DNA of 23,529 nt from JANNHP01 sp031404455. GTDB taxonomy: Bacteria > Planctomycetota > JAJSAM01 > JAJVHW01. Under the pieces are notes generated by a model. It was not told where the DNA came from and ran no database searches. It worked only from the letters and a program-made list of their open reading frames with translations. Location: contig JANNHP010000187.1 of NCBI GenBank assembly GCA_031404455.1, positions 1-23,529 on the forward strand, read 5' to 3'. Below are positions 14,877-22,003 of the stretch, in pieces (the first letter of the stretch is position 1; every line of letters begins with the position of its first letter). The position numbers were made by a program, and so were the translations under genes.

Positions 14877-15809
14877 ATGAGACGCACCGGACTCGTCGCG
14901 ATGGTTCTCCTCGGCGCGCTCGCCGGGACGACGGTTCCCGCGTCCGCGGGCCCGGGCGACGGTCTCGTCGTGACCGGCGCGCGGATCGACGTCGCCGCGC
15001 GCGGACGCATCCGTCTCTCGGCGCTCTTCGCCGGGCACTGCGGGTTCGCGCCGCTCGACCTCGAGTCCAGCGTCGCGTCGTTGCGGATCGACTCCGTGGA
15101 GATCGTCTCTCTCGCCGGGACGCGAGGCCGGCTGCACGAGACGCGCCCAGGGTCCGGACGGTTCGTCCTGCGCGAGCGGACCGGCCGCCGGAAGGTCGAG
15201 ATGACGATCGAACCCGCGCGCGGATCGCTGCGGTTGCGCGGCACCGGACTCGACCTCAGGGGCGTCGCGTTCGGCGGCCCGTTCAGCGTGCCGGTCGCGC
15301 TGACGATCGGCTCGGCCGTCCGCTCCGGCGCGCCCGACTTCCGCGACGACGGACGCACGTGGCGGTTCGACGCCGCGCCGGCGCTCGACGGGCCGCAGTC
15401 GTTCCGGCGTCTCGGCCCCGGGTTCGGCGACGGGCCCCACTTCTCCAGGGTCGCGGTCGCGCGCACGGAAGAGGAGTGGGCTGCGCTCTGGCTCCGGGAG
15501 GATTTCGACGTCGCCATCCGCCCCGCCGTGGACTTCGAGCAGGAGATGGTCGTCGGCGCGACGTTCGGCCCGGGCGACCCATCCGGCGAGGGCGCGACCG
15601 TCACCGGCGTCGATCTGGACGCGAATGGACTGCGGATCGAGGTCGTGGAGAGAGCGCTCCCGCCGTCGCCGTTCCTCGGCACGATCGGCTGGTGGCAGCC
15701 CACGATCACCGTCCTCGTCGCCGTGCCGCGGACCGACCTGCCGGTCACCGTCGTCCGCACGACGATCGAAGTGCCGCGGGGCACGCCGCCCGGCTGCGAC
15801 TCGGACTGA
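14877..15809 (+). CDS. Secreted protein with PrcB-like C-terminal domain
   Basis: This 310-residue protein begins at the ATG directly before a clear Sec signal peptide (MRRTGLVAMVLLGALAGTTVPASAGP, cleavage near residue 24). Residues about 25-150 form an unrecognised beta-rich domain ('VVTGARIDVAARGRIRLSALFAGHCGFAPLDLESSVASLRIDSVEIVSL'). Residues about 190-300 carry the hallmarks of the PrcB_C domain: 'SRVAVARTEEEWAALWLREDF', 'AVDFEQEMVVGATFG' and then 'VTVVRTTIEVPRGTP'. PrcB was named as a subunit of the Treponema dentilisin protease complex, and similar domains occur on many exported proteins of unknown role. No protease gene is adjacent. The N-terminal region has a lone Cys in HCGF, and the C-terminus ends GCDSD. 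Confidence 0.7.
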   Translation: MRRTGLVAMVLLGALAGTTVPASAGPGDGLVVTGARIDVAARGRIRLSALFAGHCGFAPLDLESSVASLRIDSVEIVSLAGTRGRLHETRPGSGRFVLRERTGRRKVEMTIEPARGSLRLRGTGLDLRGVAFGGPFSVPVALTIGSAVRSGAPDFRDDGRTWRFDAAPALDGPQSFRRLGPGFGDGPHFSRVAVARTEEEWAALWLREDFDVAIRPAVDFEQEMVVGATFGPGDPSGEGATVTGVDLDANGLRIEVVERALPPSPFLGTIGWWQPTITVLVAVPRTDLPVTVVRTTIEVPRGTPPGCDSD

Positions 15810-15845
15810 CGATCGCTCGGATCGTCCGTCGTTTCGCGGGGCGGC

Positions 15846-15851
15846 TACGAT
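15846..15851 (+). promoter_or_regulatory. Candidate -10 element for the bacilliredoxin gene (TACGAT)
   Basis: TACGAT lies 22 bp before the bacilliredoxin ATG, with the ribosome site GAGGAGG (15862-15868) between them. No clear -35 was found. Confidence 0.3.
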
Positions 15852-15873
15852 CGTCCCGTCCGAGGAGGTTCGA

Positions 15874-16290
15874 ATGCCGTATCCCGAAGAGATGGTGATG
15901 CCCATGCGCGCCGAGGCGGTCGTCGCGGGCGCCAAGGAACTGTGCACCGCCGAGGAGGTCCGCGCGGCGATGGCCGAGCGCTCGGGCTCGGCGCTCTACT
16001 TCATCAACTCCGTCTGTGGGTGCTCCGCCGCCTCGGCGCGTCCGGGGCTCGGCATGTCGCTGAAGGGTGCCAAGCGCCCCGAGCGCGTCTACACGAGCTT
16101 CGCCGGCAACGACACCGACGCCGTGAGCGAGATCCGGAAGAACATGCCCGGCGTCCCGCCGAGTTCGCCCTCCATGGCGCTCTACCGCGACGGACTCCTC
16201 GTCGCCGTGCTCGAGCGTCACGACATCCAGGGCACGACGGCGGAGCAGTTCGCAGAGCGTCTCACCGGGCTCTACGCGCAGCATTGCTGA
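15874..16290 (+). CDS. Bacilliredoxin, BrxA/BrxB (YphP/YqiW) family
   Basis: This 138-residue protein has its ATG 5 nt after GAGGAGG. The family is a thioredoxin fold with a CGC active site, seen here as Cys48-Gly49-Cys50 in 'LYFINSVCGCSAASARPG'. The conserved 'FAGNDTDAVSEIRKNMPGVPPSSPSMALYRDG' and the C-terminal 'RHDIQGTTAEQFAERLTGLYAQHC' follow. In Bacillus these proteins remove bacillithiol from bacillithiolated proteins. In high-GC Gram-negative-type lineages a homologue is common in Planctomycetota, Acidobacteriota and relatives, where the low-molecular-weight thiol is less well defined. It ends 9 bp from the convergent gene. Confidence 0.95.
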   Translation: MPYPEEMVMPMRAEAVVAGAKELCTAEEVRAAMAERSGSALYFINSVCGCSAASARPGLGMSLKGAKRPERVYTSFAGNDTDAVSEIRKNMPGVPPSSPSMALYRDGLLVAVLERHDIQGTTAEQFAERLTGLYAQHC

Positions 16291-16299
16291 GACGGCAGA

Positions 16300-16803
16300 T
16301 CAGCGCGCCGCGCCGGCGGCGAAGATCCGCGCGTGCCAGCTCGCGGCGAGAGGCAGCTCGAAGCGCCCCTCCCGGAAGGCGTCGATGGTCGAGGCGGCGG
16401 TGTCGAAGACGCGCGTCTCCGGCGTGACCTCGCTCGCGGCGAGGAGGCGCTGGAACTCCGCGCGGTGAGCCGAGCGGACGACTCCGTCCGCGCCGCGCCA
16501 GAACACCTGCATCCGGTCCACGAGCCGGAGCCCGCTCTCCGCCTCGATCTGCTTCATCCACTGCATCATCGCGTCGATGCCGCACCCGGAGACCACGGCC
16601 TCGCGTTCGTCCGCGCCGACGACGAGGAACCGCGCGTCGCGGAACTCGAAGACGCCGCGCACGGCGGGCGACTTCTTCGTCCAGACGCCGAACACGCGTT
16701 CCACGAGGGCCGAGAGCCGCGTCTCGTCGTCGGACGTGAGCGCGCGGTTCGCGGCGAAGACCCAGACGCGGGACGCCGCGGGCAGCGAGTCGAGGATCGT
16801 CAT
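16300..16803 (-). CDS. Small conserved protein of unknown function (often misnamed 'ABC transporter ATPase')
   Basis: This 167-residue protein starts at ATG 16803. An in-frame GTG at 16854 is also possible but would overlap the upstream gene by 16 bp and lacks similarity. The sequence 'ILDSLPAASRVWVFAANRALTSDDETRLSALVERVFGVW', 'FRDARFLVVGADEREAVVSGCGIDAMMQWMKQIE' and 'LVDRMQVFWRG' matches a small family well known from Bacteroidota, where the pattern is 'LP..ARVW.Y.ADR.L', 'NRFLV...DE....SGCSID' and 'FDR.QV'. Database entries often call it an ABC transporter ATPase, but no Walker A or B motif is present, so that name is not supported. The SGCGID segment with its conserved Cys is the most likely functional site (inference). 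The start sits 7 nt after a -10-like hexamer. Confidence 0.72.
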   Translation of the reverse strand: MTILDSLPAASRVWVFAANRALTSDDETRLSALVERVFGVWTKKSPAVRGVFEFRDARFLVVGADEREAVVSGCGIDAMMQWMKQIEAESGLRLVDRMQVFWRGADGVVRSAHRAEFQRLLAASEVTPETRVFDTAASTIDAFREGRFELPLAASWHARIFAAGAAR

Positions 16804-16810
16804 GGCGCCC

Positions 16811-16816
16811 ACGCTA
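16811..16816 (-). promoter_or_regulatory. Candidate -10 element placed for a leaderless mRNA (TAGCGT)
   Basis: On the minus strand TAGCGT ends 7 nt before the ATG at 16803, the distance expected when transcription starts at the A of the start codon. There is no Shine-Dalgarno sequence in the gap. Confidence 0.38.
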
Positions 16817-16838
16817 ACCGCGGCGTCGCACGCCGCCG

Positions 16839-18299
16839 CTACCTGGTCAGGCACCCGGCGACGTAGCCCGTGCCCATCTTCGTCCCGTCGAGCCCCTTGA
16901 CGTCGCCGGACACCACGATCTCGTAGCGGGACTGCGGATCGAGGTTGGTCTCCGGCGTGACCTCCACGAGGACGTCGCCGAGACGCTTCTGCAGGAGGAA
17001 CACCCCGGCCGCGACCGGGACGTTGACGGGCGTCTCGTTGCCGACCGCGTCGAGCGACGCCCGCTTCACGATCGTGATCGTGGAGGCGTTGACCGTGCGC
17101 GGATCGAGCGGGCGGTCGAAGCGCAGGCGCAAGACGAAGTAGCGGCGCTGCGGGATCGGCACGGTGAACTGGTTGTCGGGGTCCTCCCAGTCCGTCGTCG
17201 GGTCGATGAACGACTCGCCGTTGGGCGGCGTCTGGTTGACGACGCGCGGCGGGGCCGCGGGGCCGGTCGCGGTCGAGGAGAGCCCCCCGAGGAACGTCCC
17301 GCCGTCGCCGGTGTCCGGCGCGACGTCGAGCGTCGCGAGTCCGCGGACGAACCGCATCACCCCGCCGCTGAAGGGACGGATGTCCTTCGCGATGCCGCGG
17401 AGCGATCCGTTCACGGCCACGTTGAACGCCGTGCCCGCCGCGTAACCGGCGTCGCTGAGGTCCGCCCGGCTCGGGACCTCGGGCAGGAACGAGACGAGGT
17501 TCCTCGTGCGGCGCATCAGCACGCGACGGTGCTCGCGCCGGCGCAGGACGGACGAGGATTCGGCGGTGCCGGTCGAGGTCTCGACGGCGTGGAAGAAGCG
17601 CTCGAACTCGGAGTTCTGCGACAGCTCGGAGAACGCGTTGATGTCGCCGTCGACGAGGTAGGCGCGCCAGCGCGCGTCGTCACCGGCGATGCGCGTGCGG
17701 AGCGGCTCGAGCGGGCTGTCGCCCGCGTCGAGCGTGAGCGGGTCGTCGTCGTCGGCCGTGAAGTCGGCGAGTTGCGACGGGAAAATCGCGAAGACGTTGG
17801 GGTCGTCGAGGCGCGTCCCGGCGAGCGGTCCGAGCGTGGTGCGCAGCGCCGTGTCGATGTTCGCGAGGAGGTCGAGCTTGCCCGTGCGCTCGACTTTGTC
17901 GAGGAGACGCCCCGCGGCGGTCGCGGCGTCGGCCCTCCCGAGCCCTTCCACGATCTGGAAGTACTCGCGGACGGCTTCCGGGCGCACCACGACGGAGCGG
18001 CCGTTCGCCGGGTCGAGCATCGGCCGCCCGGCGACGAACGTGCCGCGGGGCGAGGGGACTCCCGAGGCGGGCGGCGTGGCGAGCCGTATCCCGCCGTCGA
18101 GGACCCTGCGGATCGACGGCGTCCCCGAGAAGCGGATGACGAACTCCTCGTCGCGGGCGAGCGGTGCCGGAGCGGCGGGCGCCGCGAAGAGGCTCTCCGC
18201 GACTCCCGCGGCCAGGGCTCCGGCGACGAGCGTCGTCGCGACGAACGAGATGCGGCCGCGCCGGGTGACGGCGACGGTGCGCGCGGATGGGAATCTCAC
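16839..18299 (-). CDS. Secreted protein with C-terminal SbsA/Big_5-like Ig domain
   Basis: This 486-residue protein starts at GTG 18299, chosen because GAGGAGG lies 5 nt upstream; the open frame continues 27 bp further without support. The N-terminus 'RFPSARTVAVTRRGRISFVATTLVAGALAAGVAESLFAAPAAP' is a signal peptide. The middle (about 45-330) has no recognised family. It includes an acidic stretch ('DFTADDDDPLTLDAGDSPLEPL') and an Arg-rich run ('SSVLRRREHRRVLMRRTR'). Residues about 345-480 resemble bacterial Ig-like Big_5/SbsA domains: 'PPRVVNQTPPNGESFIDPTTD', 'FVLRLRFDRPLDPRTVNASTITIV', 'VEVTPETNLDPQSRYEIVVSGDVKGLDG'. It is likely surface-exposed or periplasmic, with a structural or adhesive role. 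It lies 106 bp downstream of the PrsW gene, with a hairpin between them. Confidence 0.72.
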   Translation of the reverse strand: MRFPSARTVAVTRRGRISFVATTLVAGALAAGVAESLFAAPAAPAPLARDEEFVIRFSGTPSIRRVLDGGIRLATPPASGVPSPRGTFVAGRPMLDPANGRSVVVRPEAVREYFQIVEGLGRADAATAAGRLLDKVERTGKLDLLANIDTALRTTLGPLAGTRLDDPNVFAIFPSQLADFTADDDDPLTLDAGDSPLEPLRTRIAGDDARWRAYLVDGDINAFSELSQNSEFERFFHAVETSTGTAESSSVLRRREHRRVLMRRTRNLVSFLPEVPSRADLSDAGYAAGTAFNVAVNGSLRGIAKDIRPFSGGVMRFVRGLATLDVAPDTGDGGTFLGGLSSTATGPAAPPRVVNQTPPNGESFIDPTTDWEDPDNQFTVPIPQRRYFVLRLRFDRPLDPRTVNASTITIVKRASLDAVGNETPVNVPVAAGVFLLQKRLGDVLVEVTPETNLDPQSRYEIVVSGDVKGLDGTKMGTGYVAGCLTR

Positions 18300-18335
18300 G
18301 ATGACCTCCTCGGAGCCCGGCCGCAACCCGCCCGC

Positions 18336-18341
18336 AGCCTA
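18336..18341 (-). promoter_or_regulatory. Candidate -10 element for the Ig-domain secreted protein (TAGGCT)
   Basis: On the minus strand TAGGCT lies 36 bp before the GTG start and 24 bp before the GAGGAGG site, in the 106-bp gap after the PrsW gene. No -35 was seen. Confidence 0.3.
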
Positions 18342-18357
18342 TCCGAGGGTGGCGAGT

Positions 18358-18387
18358 CCGCGCGGGCCGTCACGGGACGGCGCGCGG
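18358..18387 (-). terminator. Bulged hairpin after the PrsW gene
   Basis: The stem CCGCGCG / CGCGCGG continues as CCGTC / GACGG with a GG bulge and an ACGG loop on the plus strand, 12 pairs in total. It lies 18 bp past the PrsW stop and upstream of the promoter region of the next gene. No T-tract follows, so its role as a terminator is a guess. Confidence 0.35.
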
Positions 18388-18405
18388 CGGGTCAGCGCCG
18401 GACGG

Positions 18406-19377
18406 TCAGCTTGCTTCGGGGAGGGCTCGGGCGCGGCGGGCGCGCAGGCCGCGCATGCCGAAGGCGACGCCGAAGCAGACGAGGGCCGCGCCGAGCGCCC
18501 AGAGCGCGGTCGTCGCCCGGCCGGCGATGGGCGACAGATCGGCCGCAGGCAGTCCGGCGACGACGAGACTCGCCACGAGGAAGCTCCCGGCACTCGCGAG
18601 GAGGACGCCGACCGGAATGAGGACGCGCGCGGCGAGTCCCCGACGCAGGCCGGTCGCGGACGGGGCGGTGGTGGGTGCGACCGTGGGTGCGACGCGCGGG
18701 AACACGTCCCGGTAGAGGCTCCACGCTGCGACCGCGCCGAGCACCAGCGTCGCTGAGCCGAGGACCGTCAGTGTCGCGAACGCCCACGTCCCGGGCGCGG
18801 CGGGGGTGCCGTCCATCCCGAGCACCATCAGCGGGAAGTCGTAGGCGACGTGCAGCACGACCGGCACGAGGAACGCCGCGCACACGCGGCGGGCGCCGGG
18901 CCGCCGGCCGGCGCCTGCGAGGAGCGAACCCATCACGCAGCCGAGGAAGGCGTGGCACGGCAGCGTGGTCACCGTGCGCAGCGCCGTGGTGCCGAAGCCT
19001 TGCAGACTCGCGAAGAGCACCATCTCCACGGCGGCGAAGCCCAGCGAGGCGGCGAGTCCGTGTGCGAGGCCGGAGCGCCGGTCGTGGGCGCGTCCCCACA
19101 CCACGGCGAGGCCCACGACGAGGAGTTTGACCGACTCCTCCGGGAGCGCCGCGGCGAAGGTCGCCTGGACGAATCCGGCGAGGTAGGGGGACGCAGAGGG
19201 GACGAGCGGTCGAGAGAGGAGCGGCGCCAGGGCGAGCACGATGCCGGTCGAGAGGGCGCCGAGCAGGAACGTGGACCAGATCGACTGCGCTGCCCTGTCG
19301 GGCTCGAGCCGGGCTCGGACGTGGCGGACGACCATCAGGCTCGGGAGACCCGCCGCCAGGGCAAGGATCGCGTTCAC
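18406..19377 (-). CDS. PrsW-family intramembrane metalloprotease-like protein
   Basis: This 323-residue protein is taken from GTG 19377, 7 nt after a GGAGG site. An in-frame ATG at 19428 would add 17 residues of basic sequence and lacks a strong site. It has about eight membrane segments. The family motifs are present: PEESVKLLVV (Glu80, Glu81, Lys84), GFAAVEM (Glu118), LPCHAFLGCVMG (His142) and LHVAYDF (His176, Asp180). The PrsW/CAAX-protease-like clan cleaves membrane anti-sigma factors; Bacillus PrsW acts on RsiW, for example. No sigma or anti-sigma gene is adjacent here. A Thr/Pro/Ala-rich cytoplasmic or periplasmic loop ('PRVAPTVAPTTAPSATG') precedes the last two membrane segments. The substrate is unknown. 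Confidence 0.85.
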   Translation of the reverse strand: MNAILALAAGLPSLMVVRHVRARLEPDRAAQSIWSTFLLGALSTGIVLALAPLLSRPLVPSASPYLAGFVQATFAAALPEESVKLLVVGLAVVWGRAHDRRSGLAHGLAASLGFAAVEMVLFASLQGFGTTALRTVTTLPCHAFLGCVMGSLLAGAGRRPGARRVCAAFLVPVVLHVAYDFPLMVLGMDGTPAAPGTWAFATLTVLGSATLVLGAVAAWSLYRDVFPRVAPTVAPTTAPSATGLRRGLAARVLIPVGVLLASAGSFLVASLVVAGLPAADLSPIAGRATTALWALGAALVCFGVAFGMRGLRARRARALPEAS

Positions 19378-19834
19378 CGCCGGACCTCCGCGCAGGAGCC
19401 GCACCGGGGCCGGCCGCGCCGTCCTCATCGGCTCTGCCGGGGGTGAACTCTGAGCGTGACGAAAGTGCAGTCGGCGAGGGGTCGGAGTGCGCCCCGCGGC
19501 CGAGGCGGATCCGAGCCCGCCGGACCCCCCTTCCGGCGAGCCCGCAAGGCCTCTCAGGATGAGAGCCGCCTTCGGAAACACTTTTCAGGAACACACTTGC
19601 GTCGGGCACCGAGGTCCGCATAGGTTTCGCCCCCATGGGTCGGCAGGACGCACCGCGGACCGGCGGCGAGGCGGTTCGCTCGGTCGCGCAGGAGAAGCCT
19701 GAGAACGAGGCCACGCAGCGCCCGGTGTCGCCCCATATCTGCGGGACGTTCTTCGAGTGGCTTCGATTGGCTTCGAGTGGCGGTGGGAACCCTTGGACCG
19801 GCTCTGCCGGGTGGGCTGGACGGAGGATCGACTC
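19378..19834. other. Long divergent intergenic region between the PrsW gene and the pilus locus
   Basis: This is the longest gap in the window at 457 bp. It holds the control DNA of two divergent units. Features seen are a CGGCTCTGCCGGG direct repeat at both ends (19429-19441 and 19799-19811), TTGCGT at 19597-19602 with TAGGTT at 19621-19626 (18-bp spacer, a weak sigma-70-like pair), three 10-bp tandem repeats at 19751-19780, and the GGAGG of the secretin gene at 19822-19826. Similar short tracts GGAAACACTT and GGAACACACTT lie at about 19574-19599. No convincing gene was seen. Confidence 0.6.
19751..19780. repeat. Three tandem 10-bp repeats upstream of the pilus secretin
   Basis: The unit CTTCGAGTGG occurs three times head to tail (19751-19760, 19761-19770, 19771-19780); the middle copy differs by one base (CTTCGATTGG). 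The 10-bp period places each unit on the same face of the helix. It ends 54 bp before the secretin start, so it could be a cooperative regulator-binding site. Confidence 0.7.
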
Positions 19835-21808
19835 ATGAGAAGGACCCTGGGTGCTGCCGTGGGGCTCGTCGCGCTCGCCGCGATGTCGTGGACCGCGCCC
19901 GTGCGGGCCGCGGACGACGCTCCGCGATCCGAGAAGCGCGTCCTCAGGGGCATGCACGAGCAGGTCCGGTTCGAGCGCGACGTCTCCCGGACGGCCGTCG
20001 GCGACCAGAAGATCCTCAGCACAGAGGTCCTGAACAGCCGCACGCTGCTTCTCCTCGGCCGCGACATCGGCCGCACGAGCCTCCTCGTCTGGTTCTCGGA
20101 CGACTCGCTCCAGACGTTCGACGTGACGGTCCAGCCCGACCTCGACCTGCTCCAGCGGGCGCTCCACGACATCCACTCCGCGATCACCGTGGAGATGGCC
20201 CCCGACCGCCCGGCGGTCGTCCTGCGCGGGATCGTGCCGGACGTCCTCTACTCGCGGTCGGCCGAGGCGGCCGCGTCGGCGTACCTGAAGGCCGAGAGGT
20301 CGCAGTCGGCGCCGGTCGTCATGGCGCCGTCCGGGGCGCCGGGCGCCGAACCGGGTCCGACGGTCCAGGCCCAGGAGCCGGGAAGGCCGGACTCCGCGGT
20401 GATCAACCTGATCCGCGTCGAGAAGCTGCCCCTCATGCTCGAGGAGCGCATCCGCGCCGCGGTGAAGGGCCTCGGCGCCAGCGAGGTCACCGTCGATCGT
20501 CTCGCCCGAGGCGACCAGTCCGACGACTCCGTCGACGTCATCCTGCTGAAGGGCCGGGTCCAGGACCAGGTGATGCTCACGCGCGTCCTGCACGTCGCCT
20601 CGACGATGATCGGCGGAAGCGACGTGAAGCAGCAGGACCTGCGCGTGCTCTCCGACGAGTCCGGCGGCATCCCCGGGCGCACCTCGGGCAACGGCGGCGG
20701 CTCGGGCGGCAGTTCCGGCAGCGCCTCCTTCGGCTCGGGCTCCGGCGGCGGTTCGTCGAACGGCGACCTGATCAACGACATCGCGGCGAACCCGGCGCGG
20801 GCGAAGGCGCTCTCGCTCGCCGCGGGCCGCATCCTCTCGTTCATCGACGTCACGGACATCCCGCAGGTGCGCCTCGACGTGCGCATCTACGAGATCGACC
20901 GCTCCGCGCTGTTCCAGTACGCGCCCGAGCTGACGATCGTCGGGTCGGACTTCAACCAGGGATCGCTGCGGCCGCCGAGCGGGGTGGTCGGGATCGAGGG
21001 AGCCGAGGCGGTGCGGGCCGGCGGGACGAGCACGCAGGACGTCCAGGGAGTCGTCTCCTTCCTCACGGGAGGGACGACCGGCGAGCTCCAGTACGCCGGG
21101 TCGCACTTCGCGATGGATGCCGTGCTGAACGTCCTGCAGACGCGCGGCATCGCCCGCTCGCTCTCGAACCCCACGCTGACCGTGCTCTCGGGCGAGAGCG
21201 CCAGCTTCCAGGTGGGCGGCGAGGTGCCGATCCCGCAATCGTTCTCCCCGGCGTTCGGGACGACGACGACGACCGCCGATGGCACGACTCCGGGCGTGTT
21301 CAACTCGATCGAGTTCAAGCCCTTCGGCGTCGATCTCCAGATGCGTCCGCTGGTCGGCGAGGACGGCCGCGTGACCGTGAACCTCTTCTCGGAGATCTCG
21401 GAGCCGGACGCGGTGCTGACGACCCTCGTCCGCGACACCACCGGCACCGACCCCGCGACCACAGCGTTCCAGTCGCGCACGATCGAGACCACCGCCCGCC
21501 TGAAGGACGGCCAGGCGCTCATGATCGGCGGCCTCGTCGGCCGGCGTTCCCGCGACGGCGCGACCTTCACTCCGTGGCTCGAGCGGGTCCCGGTCATCGG
21601 CTGGCTGTTCAAGCGTTTCACGATCACCGACGACGATCGCGAGATCGTGATCATCGTCAATCCGACGGTCGTCAGGGACCCGATCGAGGGGATGGGCGTC
21701 TGGAGGTTCCCCGACGTGGCGCCGCTCTCCCGGCGCTGGGTCGACAAGGTCCTCGAGTTCGGACAGAAAGAATGGCCCCACGCGAAGAGCGACGGGTGTG
21801 TGCGTTGA
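19835..21808 (+). CDS. cpaC: Flp/Tad pilus secretin (CpaC/RcpA type)
   Basis: This 657-residue protein has its ATG 8 nt after GGAGG, and a Sec signal (MRRTLGAAVGLVALAAMSWTAPVRAA) ends near residue 26. Residues 30-120 are the pilus-secretin N0-like domain ('VSRTAVGDQKILSTEVLNSRTLLLLGRDIGRTSLLVWF'). BON-like segments follow ('VVLRGIVPDVL', 'VILLKGRVQDQVML'). The secretin core runs from about 345 to 620: 'QVRLDVRIYEIDRS', 'ALNVLQTRGIARSLSNPTLTVLSGESASFQVGGEVPIP', 'GVDLQMRPLV', 'DGQALMIGGLVGR..R', 'VPVIGWLFKRF' and 'EIVIIVNPTVV'. It forms the outer-membrane pore for Flp pili, which supports a diderm envelope. An unusual Gly/Ser run at about residues 286-309 joins the N-terminal and secretin parts. 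The pilin gene follows after 195 bp. Confidence 0.93.
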   Translation: MRRTLGAAVGLVALAAMSWTAPVRAADDAPRSEKRVLRGMHEQVRFERDVSRTAVGDQKILSTEVLNSRTLLLLGRDIGRTSLLVWFSDDSLQTFDVTVQPDLDLLQRALHDIHSAITVEMAPDRPAVVLRGIVPDVLYSRSAEAAASAYLKAERSQSAPVVMAPSGAPGAEPGPTVQAQEPGRPDSAVINLIRVEKLPLMLEERIRAAVKGLGASEVTVDRLARGDQSDDSVDVILLKGRVQDQVMLTRVLHVASTMIGGSDVKQQDLRVLSDESGGIPGRTSGNGGGSGGSSGSASFGSGSGGGSSNGDLINDIAANPARAKALSLAAGRILSFIDVTDIPQVRLDVRIYEIDRSALFQYAPELTIVGSDFNQGSLRPPSGVVGIEGAEAVRAGGTSTQDVQGVVSFLTGGTTGELQYAGSHFAMDAVLNVLQTRGIARSLSNPTLTVLSGESASFQVGGEVPIPQSFSPAFGTTTTTADGTTPGVFNSIEFKPFGVDLQMRPLVGEDGRVTVNLFSEISEPDAVLTTLVRDTTGTDPATTAFQSRTIETTARLKDGQALMIGGLVGRRSRDGATFTPWLERVPVIGWLFKRFTITDDDREIVIIVNPTVVRDPIEGMGVWRFPDVAPLSRRWVDKVLEFGQKEWPHAKSDGCVR

Positions 21809-22003
21809 AAAGCGGCACCTGCCGAACTCCATACGTGGGCGATGCGAAAAGTTGCAGTCGGTCCCGGAGGCGATGTCGTGCTGCCTCGGGGGAAGCAGGA
21901 AGACGGTTTGGTCGGCGCGTCCAGCCGGTTCCGGGGCCTCTTGGCTCCGGGCTGGAACGTCGGCCGGGTGAGAGGAGTCGAGTCGTCAACAGGAGGTTCT
22001 TTC
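21809..22003 (+). promoter_or_regulatory. 195-bp leader region before the Flp pilin gene
   Basis: This gap is unusually long for the locus. It contains CCAGCCGG... pairing with ...CCGGGCTGG (21921-21955), a candidate hairpin, and an AGGAGG ribosome site at 21991-21996, 7 nt before the pilin ATG. A promoter for independent high-level pilin expression is expected, but no convincing -10/-35 or sigma-54 site was found. It does not match a riboswitch class known to me. Confidence 0.4.

Noticed and set aside
16804..16854. Upstream GTG start for the small conserved protein
   Set aside because: The extra 17 residues do not fit the family, and the ATG at 16803 matches both the family start and the -10-like element.
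19570..19605. Possible sigma-54 site (GGAACACACTTGC) before the secretin
   Set aside because: GG and GC are separated by 9 rather than the required 10 bp, and the flanking bases do not match.
19635..19838. 67-codon frame ending in an ATGA overlap with the secretin start
   Set aside because: It has no ribosome site and no recognisable similarity, and it runs through the tandem repeats and control region.
18392..21832. 1146-codon minus frame across the PrsW gene and the pilus secretin
   Set aside because: It overlaps two clearly recognised genes in wrong frames and contains no domain.
21840..21920. Possible cyclic-di-GMP riboswitch in the pilin leader
   Set aside because: The conserved GEMM core sequences and tetraloop/receptor pattern are absent.
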